64,000 bases of DNA, taken from the NCBI RefSeq assembly GCF_000513195.1, contig NZ_CBVI010000031.1:1-64000 (forward strand), written 5' to 3'. This document shows, one piece after another, positions 27,063 through 36,828 of the stretch; the first letter of the stretch is position 1; each line of letters begins with the position of its first letter. The notes beneath the pieces are model-generated. The model ran no database searches and was not told where the DNA came from. It saw nothing but the letters and a program-made list of their open reading frames with translations. The translations under genes were made by a program, and so were the position numbers. The DNA comes from Bacteroides timonensis (GTDB taxonomy: Bacteria; Bacteroidota; Bacteroidia; Bacteroidales; Bacteroidaceae).

Positions 27063-28412
27063 ATGACAAACAGTACTATTGCACGTTTGTTGCCGGTGGG
27101 ATTACTATTGCTATTCCTGCTTGTTGTTCCGCACTCCGCTACGGCGCAAAACAAAATCCAAGTGACTTCTTTTCAGCGTATGGAGACAGACATTACAGCA
27201 CGTATCACTGCTCCGCAGAGGGATCAGAACGGTGAAATCTGCGCTCTTATCCGTATTGTTACTACTGAAAAAGACTTTATGTTTGAACCGGATGCCCTTG
27301 GTATTGTGGCGCGAGAGAATAAGCCGGGAGAAATCTGGCTCTATGTTCCCCGCGGGGCACGGCGCATTTCTATCATGCACGAGAAGTATGGCGTACTCCG
27401 TAATTATTTCTATCCTGACCTGATTGAAAAGGCGACAGTCTATGAAATGGAACTTAGTGCGGGGGATGAGGCTAAAGAGATGGCTGTTGATACAAATATG
27501 CAACTTGTCGTTATGCGTCCCGAACCTGCCATTGCGGATATTTATATTGATGATGAAAAGATGCCGACGGAGAAAGGATTGTTTACTGCTACGATGAAGA
27601 AAGGGACGCATACTTATCGGGTGGAAGCCCCCATGTATGCTCCTGAAGCTGGAATTATTGATTTGGGTAGTGAACAAAAGATTATGAGTGTTGCTCTGAA
27701 ACCTCGTTTTGGCTATCTGGAAGTTTTTTCTTTGCCGGAGCAGGATGCGAAAGTCTATATTGACAACGAACTTGCCGGAGAAACGCCTTATAAGAGTGAC
27801 CGTATGCCATTGAAAGATTATCAGGTTCGTGTGGAGAAAGAGTTCTTTTTCCCTATGGATAGCACCATCGTTATCACTGCCGGAGAAACAAGTAGCCTTA
27901 CCTTTAAGATGAAATCCACCATTAAACCCAAAGAACCTCGCCGTACATTAGTTATGCTTGAAGCCGGTTGGCATCCTTCGCAGACCTCTTTCGGGGCTAT
28001 GGTGGGTTTTGTGGTTAAAAATGGTGCCTACGTTCGCTTCCGCAGTGACTTTGGTTCGGTTTCCGCCGATTTGGAGTGCGACGATACGGGAGCCCTGACC
28101 GGTGGAGGAAATGGTACCCCTTATTATAAAGAAGGCGTGACACAGAAAGCGCGTATGTCTGTTACCGCAGGATACATGCGCAGGATAGCCAAACCGCTTT
28201 ATGCTTATATCGGTGCAGGTTATGGAAGCCGTACTCTGGCTTGGGAAACAGTTGAGGATGAATTGGTAAAGAATACCGATCATTCAGCCACCGGTGTAGC
28301 CGCAGAAATCGGTGCTATCGGGCGTTTCGGCAAATTTGCCGTTTCAGTGGGTTGTCAGACTGTGAACTTTAAATATATGGAATTAAGTGCCGGTATTGGT
28401 TTCTTCTTCTAA
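27063..28412 (+). CDS. PEGA-domain outer-membrane protein
   Basis: A 449-residue exported protein: signal peptide (about 1-29, ending ATAQ), a beta-rich N-domain of the kind seen before PEGA repeats in Bacteroides, one weak PEGA-like repeat (about 155-220) and one clear PEGA repeat (about 225-285: FGYLEVFSLPEQDAKVYIDN, then ELAGETPY), then a C-terminal barrel-like region with repeated aromatic strands and a GIGFFF end. PEGA proteins are surface-layer or carbohydrate-associated in many bacteria. It is the first of three consecutive secreted-protein genes; the gap to the next is 30 nt, so they are probably one operon. The function is unknown. Confidence 0.75.
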   Translation: MTNSTIARLLPVGLLLLFLLVVPHSATAQNKIQVTSFQRMETDITARITAPQRDQNGEICALIRIVTTEKDFMFEPDALGIVARENKPGEIWLYVPRGARRISIMHEKYGVLRNYFYPDLIEKATVYEMELSAGDEAKEMAVDTNMQLVVMRPEPAIADIYIDDEKMPTEKGLFTATMKKGTHTYRVEAPMYAPEAGIIDLGSEQKIMSVALKPRFGYLEVFSLPEQDAKVYIDNELAGETPYKSDRMPLKDYQVRVEKEFFFPMDSTIVITAGETSSLTFKMKSTIKPKEPRRTLVMLEAGWHPSQTSFGAMVGFVVKNGAYVRFRSDFGSVSADLECDDTGALTGGGNGTPYYKEGVTQKARMSVTAGYMRRIAKPLYAYIGAGYGSRTLAWETVEDELVKNTDHSATGVAAEIGAIGRFGKFAVSVGCQTVNFKYMELSAGIGFFF

Positions 28413-28442
28413 ATTGATTATTTACCATTCATTGTTAAAGGT

Positions 28443-30065
28443 ATGAAAAAACTACAATATTTATTATTATGCACTCTGTTGCTGTTGATGACAGCGTGCG
28501 AGAAAGATACGGAACCTTCAAATTTCGCCCCCGGCTTGAGTACGGGTGCGGTGTCGGATATTTATCGGGTAGGTGCTACACTTTCAGGTGGCGTGCAGAA
28601 GTCCGAAGGAACGTTGATAAAAGATTGCGGCATTCTTTATTCTGAATTACAAAGTATGGCAGAGTATACAGAGGTAAAGGTTGATATCGGAGAAGCGTCT
28701 TCTTTTAGTGTTCCTTTGCAAGGGTTGAGCCCGGGAAAGACGTATTACTACTGCGCGTATGCCAGTAGTGGTTACAGCATAGCGAAAGGTGAGGTGAAGA
28801 GTTTCGCTACTACTGAGAGTAATGCGCCGGTATTCGGTGATTTACAGGTTGGCGCTAAGAATGAAAAGAGTTTCACAGTGTCGGCCACGATTATTGACGA
28901 GGGTGGCAGTGACTTGATTCTTCGTGGATTCTGCTGGAAACCGGCGGATGGCAACAGTCCCACAGTGGAGGATAATGTGAGCAATGTGGCTCTGGATGCC
29001 GCAGCCTTTACTTCTAAAATCAATGACCTGACGCCGGGTAAAGAATATGTTGTATGTGCTTATGCTATCAACGCCAAGGGAGTAGGTTACGGAAAAAGTG
29101 TAACTGTTACAACTAACACTTCTACTGTGCCGGTGGTATCCAGCATCACACCGACAGATTCTACAGGTACCAGTGTACAGGTAGAGGCGCGTATATTGAG
29201 CCGGGGAGAGACAGCATTGACAGAAAAGGGGTTCTGTTGGAGTTCGGAAAGTGAGGTGCCCACTACTGCAAACTTGAAAAAGGTTGTTGAAGGAGAAAGT
29301 GATACATATAATGCGAACATTGATGAACTGAAACCTGCAACTGCTTATTATATCCGTGCTTATGCAGTGAACGGACAAGGAACGGGCTATGGGGATGTTT
29401 TCGTTTTTAGAACTCCTGCAAGTGTTATTCCAGAGCTGACCGGGACGGTAATGACAGAGGTTACGGCAACCACGGCCAAGGCTGCTTCTTCCGTAATTGT
29501 AAATAATGGTTATGAGGTAACAGAACGTGGCTTTTGTCTGAGTAAAGAGAAGATGCAGCCAGATGTAAATGATATTAAAATAAAGGTGAATGGCGTGGAA
29601 AATGCATTTGCTATCGTGTTTACACAGTTAGAACCTGAGACTACTTATTATGTCCGTTCATATGCGGCAAATATAAAAGGAATAGGATATGGTGAAGCTA
29701 ATTTGTTTACTACTTTGAAGGAAATAAATGCACCGACAGTGGGCGTTACGACTGTTAGTAGTATTGGTGAAACATCCGCTTCCGCTTCCGCAGAGATTAC
29801 TTCTACCGGTAATTTGGCGATTACTGAAAAGGGCTTTTATTACAGTAGTACCAATGCTGTTCCCACATCGGATGATACGAAAGTTGTTTCTGTTGCGTCC
29901 GGCACTACGATAACCTCCTCACTCAGCGGTCTGACGGCTAATACGAAATACTATATTCGTGCTTATGCGATAAACAGCAAGGGTGAGACTCTTGGAAGTG
30001 TTGCAACTTTTGCAACGAAAAGTGATGGAATTCCGAAAAAAGACGATATTGAATCTCCTGAATAA
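28443..30065 (+). CDS. Lipoprotein with Fn3-like repeats
   Basis: A 540-residue lipoprotein (LLLMTAC, C19) consisting of about five tandem repeats of roughly 95 residues. Each has a GFCW or GFYYSS turn, a segment like PTTANLKKVV, and ends in YYIRAYAVNGQGTGYG before a FxT strand. This is the fibronectin-type-III-like repeat common in surface lipoproteins of Bacteroides. Such proteins act as stalks or adhesins outside the cell. It is second in the probable PEGA-Fn3-LRR operon, 29 nt before the LRR gene. No catalytic domain is seen. Confidence 0.75.
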   Translation: MKKLQYLLLCTLLLLMTACEKDTEPSNFAPGLSTGAVSDIYRVGATLSGGVQKSEGTLIKDCGILYSELQSMAEYTEVKVDIGEASSFSVPLQGLSPGKTYYYCAYASSGYSIAKGEVKSFATTESNAPVFGDLQVGAKNEKSFTVSATIIDEGGSDLILRGFCWKPADGNSPTVEDNVSNVALDAAAFTSKINDLTPGKEYVVCAYAINAKGVGYGKSVTVTTNTSTVPVVSSITPTDSTGTSVQVEARILSRGETALTEKGFCWSSESEVPTTANLKKVVEGESDTYNANIDELKPATAYYIRAYAVNGQGTGYGDVFVFRTPASVIPELTGTVMTEVTATTAKAASSVIVNNGYEVTERGFCLSKEKMQPDVNDIKIKVNGVENAFAIVFTQLEPETTYYVRSYAANIKGIGYGEANLFTTLKEINAPTVGVTTVSSIGETSASASAEITSTGNLAITEKGFYYSSTNAVPTSDDTKVVSVASGTTITSSLSGLTANTKYYIRAYAINSKGETLGSVATFATKSDGIPKKDDIESPE

Positions 30066-30094
30066 ATAATGAATAGTTGAAATGATATATAAAT

Positions 30095-33000
30095 GTGCTT
30101 ATGAAAACATTCGTTAAATTGTGTATTTGCCTGGGTGGCTTTTTGATATTTGCTACTACGTTGAACGCTGAAAATGTTGTAATAAATGTAGTTGATGCTG
30201 GTAGTTTGTCCGAATTGATTGGAACAAGAAAAGATACTGTTACTCATCTGACACTTCAGGGAAAATTGAATGGGACAGATATTAAATGTATCCGCCAAAT
30301 GAATAAACTCATTTGTTTGGATATGAGAGATGTTGATATTGTAGCCGGCGGAAAATCGTATGGATACGATACTCAAATGTGGTGTTATCGGGATATTTAT
30401 GCTAATAATCATATTGACTACCTGATGTTTGATCAGAGCGGTATCCTTGTGACTGATGAATATAATCCTCAAGATACATGGACGGCGCCTATTCAGAAGA
30501 TAATATTGCCTGAGAGTGCTACTTGTATAGATGATTATGCATTCCAGTCATGTATAACTCTAAAGGAACTGACTATATCAGATAAGGTAGAAGTTATTGG
30601 CTTTAATGCACTTGCTGGTTGCATCGCCTTAGAAACAATAAATCTTCCTGTTTCATTAAAAAAGCTGGAAGACGCAGTTTTCTATAACTGCCCATCACTT
30701 GGCGAGATAACAATTGCAAAAGATAATGATTATTATAGCTGTGTAGATGGTGTGCTTTTTACGAAAGAACTGAATAGACTTATCAAATACCCTTCTGCGA
30801 AGAAGAGTACTCATTATGCTATACCGGAGAATGTTACAGTCATAGCTAACTGTGCTTTTGATAAAGTCGCGGATTTAGTATCTGTTTCTTTTCCTGGCAA
30901 ACTACATAAGATTGAAGCACGAGGTTTTTGTTATTCCGAAATTAGTTCTATTGATATTCCTGCTTCTGTTGATAGTTTATCCAATGCTTTCTACTATTGT
31001 AATAAATTATCTACGATAACAGTAGATCCTGCCTCTCCTTATTATAAAGCTGTTGATAACGTCTTGTTTACCCGAAATGGAAAAATTCTAGAGTTATATC
31101 CAAAAGAGAAGACAGGTGAAAGCTATTCAATACCAGTTGAAGTAGAACGTATAGTATCTTGGGGGCAGAATCCGTATATTGAAAAGGTGTTTTTGCCATC
31201 AAGTGTAAAAGAAATACAGAGTTGGGCTTTCTACAATTGTACTTCTCTGAAAATTGTGAATATTCCCAATGGAATGGGGACTATTGGAGAATATGCGTTT
31301 TGCAATTGTGTGAGTCTGATGGAGGTACATAATCAGAATATTATTCCTCAAGAAAGCTCTATTTATGCATTTGATAATACAGACTTGTCCCAGTGTACTC
31401 TATATGTTCCTAAAGGTACCATAGAAGATTATAAAAATGAATTTTTATGGGGGGAATTTGGTAATTATTTGGAAGAAAGTGTGCTGACAGTAAATAATAG
31501 AGGTCAAGCTTCCATATATCCATTAGAACCAGGAAGTATGTCTGAATGTATGAAACCTTATGTTACGGCAATAAAAGAATTAACTGTTAATGGAGCATTG
31601 AATCTTTCAGATATCCAATATTTGAAAGAAGTATGCCGAAGCTATTCATTGACATCGCTCTTTTTGGAACATGCCATTATCATCGGTGGTGATGATGGAG
31701 TTATAAGTGAAGGTCTGTTCTCTGGATTTGAGAAGCTGACTTATTTGTCGCTACCGCTCCATACGCATTTGATTGAACCAAATGCTTTTGCTAACTGTAC
31801 TAATTTAGAAACATTGAGATGTTTGATTAATGTCCCTCCTATAGCATCAGCGAATGCATTTTCAGATGTTAATGCTTTATGTAAGTTGATAGTGCCTCAA
31901 AATGTAATGGGGAAATATGAAACAAGCATGGCGTGGGATTTCTTTGCTACACGTATTAAGGGTGGAGATTATATAGGTGATGAAGAGGGATATATATATT
32001 TAGAAGAGCCTGGTACTTTAAGGAATAAAGTTTTGGGAAAGGACGGCGCTTGGACAAAATTAACGATTAACGGTCCGCTTAACTCTACGGATATTGCTTA
32101 TTTACGTAATATGTCTGCGCTAGTCTATCTAGATTTGAGCGATGCTGATATTGTGACTGGTGGGGAAGGGTATATGTGTGGTTTTGGACCACCTATTGAA
32201 TATACTGTGACTACTACTGAAAACTCATTTCCGGAATGGGCGTGCTTATATTTGAATAATCTTAAAGAACTTAAGTTGCCTAAATCACTTCGTAAAATAG
32301 AAGCGTATTCCTTCTTGAATTATTCCAATGCTTTTCAAGTAGTCATTTATGAAAATGTACAGGAAATAGGCTCTGCTTGGGGAGATAATATAGGCAATAT
32401 CTATTGTTATGCACAAACTCCACCAAAATTTGATTTGGACGGATATCTTGGCGAAAGAAAGATAGTATATGTACCTTATGGGTGTAAAGAAGCATATTCG
32501 ACTGCACCTGGTTGGATCAATTTTGAAATAGTGGAAATGGGGTGTAGTTATGTAAATGTTCCCGGAACTTTGAAAGATGTTATTCAAACGTTGCCAACTC
32601 CCATTGAGAATCTATGCATATCCGGCAGTATTAATGGAACGGATATAAAAACGATACGTGAGATTAGTACATTACGGACTTTAAATCTAACTCATGCAAC
32701 AATAGTACGAGGTGGTGAAGCTTATTATAAAGGACTTACTGTGAATGAGGATTATGCTATTCCGCATAGTATGTTATCCGAACTCTCTCAACTAAAAGAA
32801 GTCTTTTTGCCGGATAACAGTTGGGCGATCAGGGATTCTGCGTTCTATAATTGCAATCAGCTTGTTGTAATTCAGATGCCAAAAGAGCTTGCAGCTATTG
32901 GTAAATCTGCCGTAGCCAGTACGGCGATTGAAGAACTTGTTATTCCTCGATCTTTGACCCAAATAGGTGACAAGGCATTTGAAACGAACAAATCATTGTT

Positions 33001-34000
33001 GTCTATTATATGGATGAGCTTGACGGATATCCCGGCTGATGTTTTTTGTAATGGCGCAGGAGATAGTCAACCGAACTGTCTGTTGTATCTTTATGGGAAT
33101 GTAGATGGTGATCAAGTGCATTGTACAAATATAATTCGGGATGGAATTATTGAACATTTGATATTGAAAGAAGGCGCTTATTACGCAGGGCTTGCTTTTA
33201 AAGCGAAGAAAGTGAGTTATAATCGCAATTTTTCCTTATCGACTGAGGTTGGAACTGCAGCTGGATGGACAACCATAGCTCTACCTTTTAATGTCCAGTA
33301 TTACCAACATGAGGAAAAAGGCGGACTAGCACCATTTGGAAGTGAGGTAGAAGATACTAAACCTTTCTGGTTGAGGCAACTTACTAAAGATGGGTTTCAA
33401 GACGCATTATCTGTAAATGCTAATACTCCCTATATAATTGCTATGCCTAATAATGAAGATTATCATGGAGAATATAATATTGTGGGTTCGGTAACATTTG
33501 GGGCTGAAAATCCGGATGGGATAGATATTCCTCAAACTCCCTCCCTTCTAACGGAAACACATGGTAGGCTATATAAGTTGGTGCCTACGTTTAGAGAGGT
33601 ATTGGCTAATGATTCTGTTTATGCATTGAATATCGCTGACTATAACAATAACCCGGCAGGAAGTGTTTTTGTTAAAAACTCAAGAATGATAACGCCTTTC
33701 GAGGCTTATGCTATCAGTAAAGAACCTGTTGCTCGTGCACCTTTGATGTATAGCATCGGCGGCGAAGGTGGTGAAATAACCGGTTTGGAAGAAATTATGA
33801 AGAAAGAAGACGAATCTCTGAAAGTCTACACGGTCGGCAATGTACTCTACATAGACAGTGCTCGTGACCGAAGTATCTCTATTTATGACGTAACAGGACG
33901 TACCGTTCGAGTGGTGGAGGTACTTGAAGGGAGCAATACGATTACTGACCTGTCAAGCGGATTCTATTTTCTGGAAGGAAAGAAGGTGGTTATAAAGTGA
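30095..34000 (+). CDS. BspA-like leucine-rich repeat surface protein
   Basis: A 1301-residue exported protein. Start may be this ATG or the one two codons later (MKTFVKLCICLGGFLIFATTLNA, signal peptide). It contains three or four blocks of BspA/TpLRR-type (LRR_5) repeats, e.g. IDDYAFQSCITLKELTISDKV and IGEYAFCNCVSLMEV, separated by a recurring module beginning with GTL/GSL...LTINGPLNSTDIAYLR, YLDLSDADIVTGG. The last 70 residues form a type-A C-terminal sorting-like domain (SISIYDVTGRTVR, GFYFLEGKKVVIK). BspA proteins bind host matrix or other bacteria. It is last in the operon; codon use is AT-richer than the flanking genes. Confidence 0.85.
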   Translation: MLMKTFVKLCICLGGFLIFATTLNAENVVINVVDAGSLSELIGTRKDTVTHLTLQGKLNGTDIKCIRQMNKLICLDMRDVDIVAGGKSYGYDTQMWCYRDIYANNHIDYLMFDQSGILVTDEYNPQDTWTAPIQKIILPESATCIDDYAFQSCITLKELTISDKVEVIGFNALAGCIALETINLPVSLKKLEDAVFYNCPSLGEITIAKDNDYYSCVDGVLFTKELNRLIKYPSAKKSTHYAIPENVTVIANCAFDKVADLVSVSFPGKLHKIEARGFCYSEISSIDIPASVDSLSNAFYYCNKLSTITVDPASPYYKAVDNVLFTRNGKILELYPKEKTGESYSIPVEVERIVSWGQNPYIEKVFLPSSVKEIQSWAFYNCTSLKIVNIPNGMGTIGEYAFCNCVSLMEVHNQNIIPQESSIYAFDNTDLSQCTLYVPKGTIEDYKNEFLWGEFGNYLEESVLTVNNRGQASIYPLEPGSMSECMKPYVTAIKELTVNGALNLSDIQYLKEVCRSYSLTSLFLEHAIIIGGDDGVISEGLFSGFEKLTYLSLPLHTHLIEPNAFANCTNLETLRCLINVPPIASANAFSDVNALCKLIVPQNVMGKYETSMAWDFFATRIKGGDYIGDEEGYIYLEEPGTLRNKVLGKDGAWTKLTINGPLNSTDIAYLRNMSALVYLDLSDADIVTGGEGYMCGFGPPIEYTVTTTENSFPEWACLYLNNLKELKLPKSLRKIEAYSFLNYSNAFQVVIYENVQEIGSAWGDNIGNIYCYAQTPPKFDLDGYLGERKIVYVPYGCKEAYSTAPGWINFEIVEMGCSYVNVPGTLKDVIQTLPTPIENLCISGSINGTDIKTIREISTLRTLNLTHATIVRGGEAYYKGLTVNEDYAIPHSMLSELSQLKEVFLPDNSWAIRDSAFYNCNQLVVIQMPKELAAIGKSAVASTAIEELVIPRSLTQIGDKAFETNKSLLSIIWMSLTDIPADVFCNGAGDSQPNCLLYLYGNVDGDQVHCTNIIRDGIIEHLILKEGAYYAGLAFKAKKVSYNRNFSLSTEVGTAAGWTTIALPFNVQYYQHEEKGGLAPFGSEVEDTKPFWLRQLTKDGFQDALSVNANTPYIIAMPNNEDYHGEYNIVGSVTFGAENPDGIDIPQTPSLLTETHGRLYKLVPTFREVLANDSVYALNIADYNNNPAGSVFVKNSRMITPFEAYAISKEPVARAPLMYSIGGEGGEITGLEEIMKKEDESLKVYTVGNVLYIDSARDRSISIYDVTGRTVRVVEVLEGSNTITDLSSGFYFLEGKKVVIK

Positions 34001-34334
34001 CATCCGCTTTCCCTATTGTTTAGCTTGTTGGATAATAAGAGCGGTCTTAATTTATCCAATTCTTTGGATGAAATGAATCGCTTTTTATCCAATCGTTTGG
34101 ACAAACGATACCTGAATTCTCCGTAAAAAAGCAATAAAGGGGGCTAAAACTTCATGTCCTCTTTCAAAAAAAGCACCTGAATACTTGACTTCTGCTTTTC
34201 AATGTCGTATATTTGTATTCGTAATCTTAACTCAGATTCAACTTTAAATTAGCATAAGAGGAGGGGCATTGCCTCTCCTCTATTTGTATCCTCCCTTTTC
34301 ATATCATTTGAAATACCACACCTTAGCTTCCCGA
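34001..34334. other. Intergenic region before the 22-bp array
   Basis: No gene. Two TTTATCCAAT-n-TTTGGA palindromic words start 33 bp apart (34051 and 34084), a multiple of the 11-bp step seen in the nearby arrays, and a GAGGAGGGGCATTGCCTCTCCTC hairpin lies near 34259-34281. Confidence 0.4.
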
Positions 34335-34510
34335 ATGCCACAGCTCAATAAGTGAAATGCCATAGCTCAGCAGGTGAAACATGTGGCATTTGGGGGATTG
34401 ACATGTGGCATTTACTTCATTGACGTGTGGGATTTAGACCGTCTGTTTGTGGTAAACGCATCATCTGTTTGGGTGAAACGCACCATCTGTTTAGAGTAAA
34501 CAGACCATCT
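34335..34510. repeat. Array of eight 22-bp units
   Basis: Eight uninterrupted 22-bp steps: two units start ATGCCAYAGCTCA (34335, 34357), two start ACATGTGGCATTT (34379, 34401), then one mixed unit starting ACGTGTGGGATTT (34423), and three start GTTTGNGGTAAACG-like and end CATCT (34445, 34467, 34489). The first and second sets are inverted relative to each other (ATGCCA against TGGCAT). Twenty-two is twice the 11-bp step of the other arrays. The array lies about 360 bp upstream of rpsA and outside any gene. Confidence 0.7.
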
Positions 34511-34776
34511 ATTTCAGAAGCATGCCAGTGATGCTATCGACTATTGCAAATAGCCAGAAGGAGTTAATAATATGTAAATCTGCTCTTGACAAGAATCCGT
34601 TTTGTTATTCACAAAGTTCTCTCTTCTCAATTATTGCTTTCAGATAAAATCCTTTGTTTTGTACACAGAACGTTTTTGCCTTGTTTTCGTTCTCTGTACA
34701 AAACAACTCAGTCGAAGTCCCCACTACTTTTATACGAGCCGGATGTAAAAATACCGAGAAATAACAGATGGAACTT

Positions 34777-34807
34777 TTTGCTCTTCAAGAAAATACTACT
34801 ATCTTTG
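34777..34807 (+). promoter_or_regulatory. rpsA promoter
   Basis: TTTG (34777-34780), 19-bp spacer, TATCTTTG (34800-34807): a complete match to the Bacteroides primary sigma consensus, as expected for a highly expressed ribosomal gene. The leader is about 60 nt. Confidence 0.8.
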
Positions 34808-34872
34808 CGCCCGAATTTATGAGCTAATATAATGTCTCACTCAATTAATTATTAAACAACTTATTTTATTTA

Positions 34873-36669
34873 ATGGAAAACTTAAAAAATGTAGCGCCTG
34901 TTGAAGACTTCAACTGGGATGCTTATGAAAATGGCGAAACCTTCGGTGGTGCCAGCCACGAAGAGTTGGAAAAAGCTTATGACAGTACGCTTAACAAAGT
35001 TAACGACCGTGAGGTAGTTGACGGAACTGTAATCGCGATGAACAAACGTGAAGTTGTTGTGAACATCGGTTACAAATCAGACGGTATCATTCCTTTGAAT
35101 GAATTCCGCTACAATCCTGACTTGAAGATTGGTGATACTGTAGAAGTATACATCGAAAATCAGGAAGACAAAAAAGGACAGTTGGTTCTGTCTCACCGTA
35201 AAGCTCGCGCTACTCGCTCTTGGGATCGTGTGAACGCTGCTTTGGAAAACGAAGAAATTATCAAGGGTTACATCAAGTGCCGCACAAAGGGTGGTATGAT
35301 CGTAGACGTATTCGGTATCGAAGCTTTCTTGCCGGGTTCTCAGATTGACGTGAAACCTATCCGCGACTACGATGTATTCGTTGGCAAAACTATGGAATTC
35401 AAGGTTGTTAAGATCAACCAGGAATTCAAGAACGTGGTTGTTTCTCACAAGGCTCTTATCGAAGCTGAACTGGAACAACAGAAGAAAGAAATTATCGGTA
35501 AGCTCGAAAAAGGACAAGTTCTTGAGGGTACCGTTAAGAATATCACATCTTATGGTGTATTCATCGACCTGGGTGGCGTAGACGGTTTGATTCACATCAC
35601 CGACCTGTCTTGGGGCCGCGTTAGCGATCCGAAGGAAGTGGTTGAACTCGATCAGAAACTCAACGTTGTTATCCTTGATTTCGACGATGAGAAGAAGCGT
35701 ATCGCTCTTGGTCTGAAGCAACTCACTCCGCATCCTTGGGATGCTCTTAACGCTGAACTGAAAGTAGGTGACAAGGTGAAGGGTAAAGTAGTCGTTATGG
35801 CTGACTACGGTGCATTCATCGAAATCGCTCCGGGCGTTGAAGGTTTGATCCACGTATCTGAAATGTCTTGGTCACAGCACTTGCGTTCTGCACAAGACTT
35901 CATGAAGGTAGGTGACGAAGTGGAAGCAGTAGTTCTGACTCTGGACCGCGAAGAACGTAAGATGTCTTTGGGTATCAAACAGCTGAAACAAGATCCGTGG
36001 GAAACTATCGAAGAGAAGTATCCTGTAGGTTCTAAGCACACTGCTAAAGTTCGTAACTTCACTAACTTCGGTGTATTCGTTGAAATCGAAGAAGGTGTTG
36101 ACGGCTTGATCCACATCTCTGACCTGTCTTGGACTAAGAAAGTTAAACATCCGTCTGAATTCACTCAGATCGGTGCAGACATCGAAGTTCAGGTATTGGA
36201 AATCGATAAAGAAAACCGTCGCTTGAGCCTCGGCCACAAGCAACTCGAAGAAAATCCCTGGGATGTATTCGAGACAGTATTCACTGTAGGTTCTGTACAC
36301 GAAGGTACTATCATCGAAATGTTGGATAAGGGTGCTGTTGTTGCTCTGCCTTATGGTGTAGAAGGTTTCGCTACTCCGAAACACCTCGTTAAGGAAGATG
36401 GCTCTCAGGCTCAGATGGACGAGAAACTGTCATTCAAGGTTATCGAGTTCAACAAAGATGCTAAACGTATCATCCTTTCTCACAGCCGTATCTTCGAAGA
36501 TGCAGCAAAGGCAGAAGAAAGAGCTGAAAAGAAAGCTTCAAACAAGAAAGCAACTGGCAGCAAGAGAGAAGACGCTCCGTCTATCCAGAACCAGGCCGCT
36601 TCTACTACTTTGGGCGACATCGATGCTTTGGCTGCTTTGAAAGAGCAAATGGAAGCCGGAAAGAAGTAA
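34873..36669 (+). CDS. rpsA: 30S ribosomal protein S1
   Basis: A 598-residue protein with six S1/OB-fold domains; the later ones repeat GxVKNITSYGVFIDLGGVDGLIHITDLSW and VLxxDxExxRISLGxKQL patterns. S1 binds mRNA on the 30S subunit and helps translation start, notably where Shine-Dalgarno sequences are weak as in Bacteroides. The C-terminal tail is charged and low-complexity (KKASNKKATGSKRE). The gene has its own consensus promoter and terminator. Confidence 0.97.
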   Translation: MENLKNVAPVEDFNWDAYENGETFGGASHEELEKAYDSTLNKVNDREVVDGTVIAMNKREVVVNIGYKSDGIIPLNEFRYNPDLKIGDTVEVYIENQEDKKGQLVLSHRKARATRSWDRVNAALENEEIIKGYIKCRTKGGMIVDVFGIEAFLPGSQIDVKPIRDYDVFVGKTMEFKVVKINQEFKNVVVSHKALIEAELEQQKKEIIGKLEKGQVLEGTVKNITSYGVFIDLGGVDGLIHITDLSWGRVSDPKEVVELDQKLNVVILDFDDEKKRIALGLKQLTPHPWDALNAELKVGDKVKGKVVVMADYGAFIEIAPGVEGLIHVSEMSWSQHLRSAQDFMKVGDEVEAVVLTLDREERKMSLGIKQLKQDPWETIEEKYPVGSKHTAKVRNFTNFGVFVEIEEGVDGLIHISDLSWTKKVKHPSEFTQIGADIEVQVLEIDKENRRLSLGHKQLEENPWDVFETVFTVGSVHEGTIIEMLDKGAVVALPYGVEGFATPKHLVKEDGSQAQMDEKLSFKVIEFNKDAKRIILSHSRIFEDAAKAEERAEKKASNKKATGSKREDAPSIQNQAASTTLGDIDALAALKEQMEAGKK

Positions 36670-36692
36670 TCACTTCTATATATAAATAAGGT

Positions 36693-36727
36693 AAGGCGCT
36701 TGTGAACACAGGCGCCTTTCTTTTTTT
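36693..36727 (+). terminator. rpsA terminator
   Basis: AAGGCGC (36693-36699) and GCGCCTT (36712-36718) form the stem, followed by CTTTTTTT. Confidence 0.85.
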
Positions 36728-36807
36728 CACCACAGAGGACACGGAGGTCACGGAGTATCTTTATCAGGAAGAAAAAACTCTGTGTTCTCGGTGTCCTCTG
36801 TGGTGAA
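36726..36807. repeat. CACCACAGAG inverted repeat element (copy 1)
   Basis: TTCACCACAGAGGACACGGAG on the left faces its near-perfect reverse complement ending CCTCTGTGGTGAA on the right. A second element with the same ends and a different centre lies at 50057-50171. Both sit between genes; this one abuts the -7 box of rnz. Confidence 0.75.
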
Positions 36808-36813
36808 ATTCTG

Positions 36814-36821
36814 TATCTTTG
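36814..36821 (+). promoter_or_regulatory. -7 box of rnz, leaderless arrangement
   Basis: TATCTTTG at 36814-36821 ends 7 nt before the ATG at 36829. With the usual start about 4-7 nt after the box, the mRNA would begin at or right next to the start codon. Confidence 0.5.
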
Positions 36822-36828
36822 CAACGTT

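Noticed and set aside
34586..34822. 78-aa open frame upstream of rpsA
   Set aside because: Overlaps the consensus rpsA promoter; composition is unlike the neighbours and no ribosome site is seen.
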